Of a DNA stretch of 64,000 nucleotides, positions 62,070-64,000 are shown piece after piece. A program made the position numbers and the translations under genes. Every line of letters begins with the position of its first letter. Positions within the stretch are counted from its first letter, which is position 1. The stretch is from Hennigella sp049177155 (lineage in GTDB: Bacteria > Bacillota_I > Bacilli_A > Mycoplasmatales > Mycoplasmoidaceae): positions 124,001 through 188,000 of the forward strand of contig CP185407.1 of assembly GCA_049177155.1 (NCBI GenBank), in the 5' to 3' direction. Below the pieces are notes generated by a model. It was given only the letters and a program-made list of their open reading frames with translations. It searched no databases and was not told the origin of the DNA.

Positions 62070-62072
62070 CTA

Positions 62073-63656
62073 TTAATATCAGTTATATTTTCAGTTACCA
62101 ATTTGGTCTTTTTTGTAATTGAAAGTAGCTTTTAAAGCAACAATGAAAATTGGGATAACAAATAACATATTTAAATCTAAAGTGTTAAGTGGGAAGTTTT
62201 GAGTTGAGATCTTTAACATGTGAATAACTAAAGGGTTAATAAATAGAATGCAACTTACAATTCCAAACTTAATAACACTATCAGTTTTAAACATAATAGC
62301 TAATTGTGATTTTTTAGTAGCTCTAACAATTAAATATGTTAGAGTTAAAGCCAAGAACAATGCATACATTAGAGTATTAAAGATGGCAACATTAACAGCC
62401 GATGTAATGTTAAATGACCAAATGTATGTATAAGTGAAAGTTAGGAAGTTTCGATAGTTAATATTTTCTGCTTTTCACTTATAAATTTCTTGGAAGATGA
62501 AGAAGTTAGCAACTAATATTAATGCAATTAATATTACAAGTCCAGCATAAACAATTCTTCCTGAGTTGTGATAAATACCTAAAGCAATTTTTGTATCTCA
62601 ACCTGGTGTACCAAATTTTTGATAAACCATAATTAGGATTAATGCAAAGATTAAATACAAAAGATTTATTACTGATAACAACCAATAAGTGTAGTGATAA
62701 ATAGACAACATACTAGCAATAGCTAGTAATAGTGGTCATGACATAAATAGAATAAAGTTGAATGAGTTTTTCTTGTTTCTAATTGCATAGTATGTTGAGA
62801 AAATTCAAACACATAAAACAGTGAAGTAACTAGTACAACTCATGGCCACAAAACCAATTAAAAGAGTTGTTAACATGAATAGTCAAAGTGTTAGTGCTTT
62901 TCCTTCTCTTGCTAAGATCAAAACAAAAGCAAAAAGTAATAGTAAAATTCAAGCATCGCCTACGGCGTAAGACTCGATGAATGCTAGAGTTAAGACGACA
63001 AATACTAATACAATTCCAATTGAAATTAACATCCTAGGAATTGTTGTATTTTTGCCATAAAGTCATGCACATAAACAACCAACAAAACCTGCTGCAATTA
63101 TTGTTCATGATCAATTGCAATATGTTAAAGCATCTTGACTATTTTTAATGCTAAAAGCATTAATTCAGAAGGTGTTAAAAACATTAACTATCGAGAAATT
63201 AGAAACAACATTTGCTGAGTCCAATTGTAAACGAATTGGTTTTCAAATATCATATTGCAATGCTTCAATTGTTTTGTATCAGTTGCGACCAAATTCTGAG
63301 TTGAAATTTCTATAGCAAAGATAACCAATGACAATAGTCATTCCAAAAGCAATTAAGAATGTTAACACCTTTTTATAGTTAACACTTCAGGTAATAAAAG
63401 CATATCTTCAGTTAGCAATGTAAATAGCTAACAAAATTAACTGAATTGCTCCAAAAACTACGAAGTAGGATCAAATAATTGCTCGTCCAGCATACATCCA
63501 AACTGAGATAAAATAAAAGACATCAAAGTAAGCAATTAATCCTATTAGTGTTGCTAAAAAAGGATTGACATTAATCCTAACTTTTTTCATAATTCTGCCA
63601 ATAAAAAAGGCATTGAAAAAGAAAATTAATGGAACAACAATAATCGCTGCTATCAT
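62073..63656 (-). CDS. Large polytopic membrane protein, unknown
   Basis: 527 residues with many TGA-coded Trp, 12-14 membrane helices with short loops. One longer loop of about 70 residues, mostly polar, follows the fourth helix (RNFNSEFGRNWYKTIEALQYDIWKPIRL). This layout is like that of lipid-linked glycosyltransferases or polysaccharide-associated membrane enzymes, but I see no acidic catalytic motif that would establish this. No family recognised. ATG at 63656 preferred over TTG at 63662. Downstream of tRNA-Gly, with a terminator between. Confidence 0.55.
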
Positions 63657-63675
63657 ACCCAAATTATAAAATAAA

Positions 63676-63697
63676 AAAGTAGGTTTTAACCTACTTT
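63676..63697 (-). terminator. Terminator after tRNA-Gly
   Basis: Palindromic stem AAAGTAGGTT/AACCTACTTT with a TT centre, flanked by A/T runs. Read on the minus strand it follows the tRNA, and the membrane protein gene begins beyond it. Confidence 0.75.
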
Positions 63698-63704
63698 GAT
63701 TTAA

Positions 63705-63778
63705 TGGAGCAGATGACGAGAATCAAACTCGCGTATCGACCTTGGCAAGGTCGCATTCTATCATTGAATTACATCTGC
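63705..63778 (-). tRNA. tRNA-Gly (anticodon GCC)
   Basis: Minus strand. Acceptor GCAGAUG/CAUCUGC, D stem AUUC/GAAU, anticodon stem CGACC/GGUCG around loop UUGCCAA (anticodon GCC), T stem GCGAG/CUCGU, discriminator U and encoded CCA. Confidence 0.92.
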
Positions 63779-63825
63779 GTAAGTTTGTATATTATATAGA
63801 CTAAAAAAACATTTTTTAAAAGTTT

Positions 63826-63925
63826 TTGTGCAAAAAGTCCAATAATGTATATAATTAATAAACTCGTATATTATTTATTAGTTAAATAATAATATATTAG
63901 ATATATATTATCCTGGGAGTGTTAT
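63826..63925 (+). promoter_or_regulatory. Promoter and leader of the last gene
   Basis: TTGTGC at 63826-63831, 18-base spacer, TATAAT at 63850-63855: one of the few places with both boxes. The leader of about 65 bases can fold a hairpin at 63867-63896 (TATATTATTTA and TAAATAATAATATA, one bulge) and has the ribosome binding site GGGAG before ATG 63926. Confidence 0.65.
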
Positions 63926-64000
63926 ATGGCTACAAAACCAATGTTTGTTGAACGAAAAATCGCAAACCTAGTTACTAGACGTGACTATGCGAAACAATTT
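63926..64000 (+). CDS. Start of a gene cut by the window end, possibly RNA polymerase beta
   Basis: The first 25 codons read MATKPMFVERKIANLVTRRDY-AKQF. The KP-x-F...TRR-x-Y-x-K spacing resembles the N-terminus of mycoplasma RpoB as I remember it. Strong promoter and long leader fit a highly expressed gene. Too short to be sure; other basic N-termini would look similar. Confidence 0.3.
   Translation, partial: MATKPMFVERKIANLVTRRDYAKQF

Noticed and set aside
1263..62091. Many apparently broken genes or pseudogenes with in-frame TGA
   Set aside because: The TGA codons fall at positions where families have Trp (for example TSCSPGW of HydA, KSKTIL before W in ScpA), so this is genetic code 4, not gene decay.
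46590..63860. Shared AGTCCAA upstream of TATAAT in front of the ferredoxin gene and the last gene, as a regulon motif
   Set aside because: Only two copies with different spacing; too short and AT-rich to claim more than chance.
1..64000. CRISPR arrays, rRNA genes, transposases or prophage genes
   Set aside because: No direct-repeat/spacer pattern, rRNA-like sequence, transposase or phage structural gene was seen on either strand.

Overview
The window is a piece of a low-GC, wall-less bacterial (Mollicutes) chromosome that uses translation table 4. UGA is read as tryptophan in almost every gene, and most proteins only become full length when TGA is treated as sense. With TGA as Trp the genes tile the sequence densely on both strands, with many 4-20 base overlaps, T-rich hairpin terminators between convergent genes, lipoproteins, and reduced versions of familiar enzymes. 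The gene set (RNase J, RNase HIII, DnaB/DnaI primosome, ECF transporters, IspG, a tRNA-Trp with CCA anticodon) fits a mycoplasma. IspG, which I recall only from some Pneumoniae-group relatives, hints at that side of the family. The species cannot be decided from the sequence.

Layout. 1-2.5 kb: a reduced C39-peptidase exporter whose ABC domain has lost its nucleotide-binding motifs, with a small membrane partner. 2.5-10 kb: tRNA-Arg, S1-domain protein, ComEC channel, HolA, a membrane protein, a folate-type ECF S component, S21, PlsC, a DHFR-like protein, ScpA/ScpB. 10-16 kb: accessory region with a PQ-loop-like membrane protein, a Trp-rich small protein, three lipoproteins, DegV and YtpR. 15.8-25 kb: MnmE, HolB, Tmk and SerS on the minus strand, then a glycosyltransferase, RDD protein, PcrA, YmdB, tRNA-Glu and tRNA-Trp. 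25-30.5 kb: a large 5'-nucleotidase-type lipoprotein, DnaI, DnaB, CoaE.

30.5-47 kb is the most striking block: two fumarase/aspartase-family lyases, an APC amino-acid permease, a malic enzyme, two tandem MFS carriers, and then a three-gene operon for an [FeFe]-hydrogenase of the electron-bifurcating NADH/ferredoxin type (HydC-HydB-HydA), followed by a 2[4Fe-4S] ferredoxin. RNase J and peptide deformylase are interleaved. Together they suggest an anaerobic route aspartate -> fumarate -> malate -> pyruvate + NADH, with NADH and reduced ferredoxin disposed of as H2. This resembles the metabolism of a hydrogenosome and is not what one expects of a mycoplasma. A perfect 26-base palindrome at the hydrogenase promoter looks like an operator.

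47-64 kb: PHP phosphatase-like protein, HPr-like protein, TtcA-like enzyme, TruB, RibF, the EcfA1-EcfA2-EcfT energising module (which probably serves the FolT-like S component near 6 kb), TruA, RNase HIII, IspG, tRNA-His, S15, a CaCA-type cation exchanger, an RlmB-type methyltransferase, CysS, LigA, a large membrane protein of unknown function, tRNA-Gly and the first codons of a gene that may be rpoB. No rRNA, CRISPR array, transposase or prophage was seen, and no gene-free stretch exceeds 300 bases.
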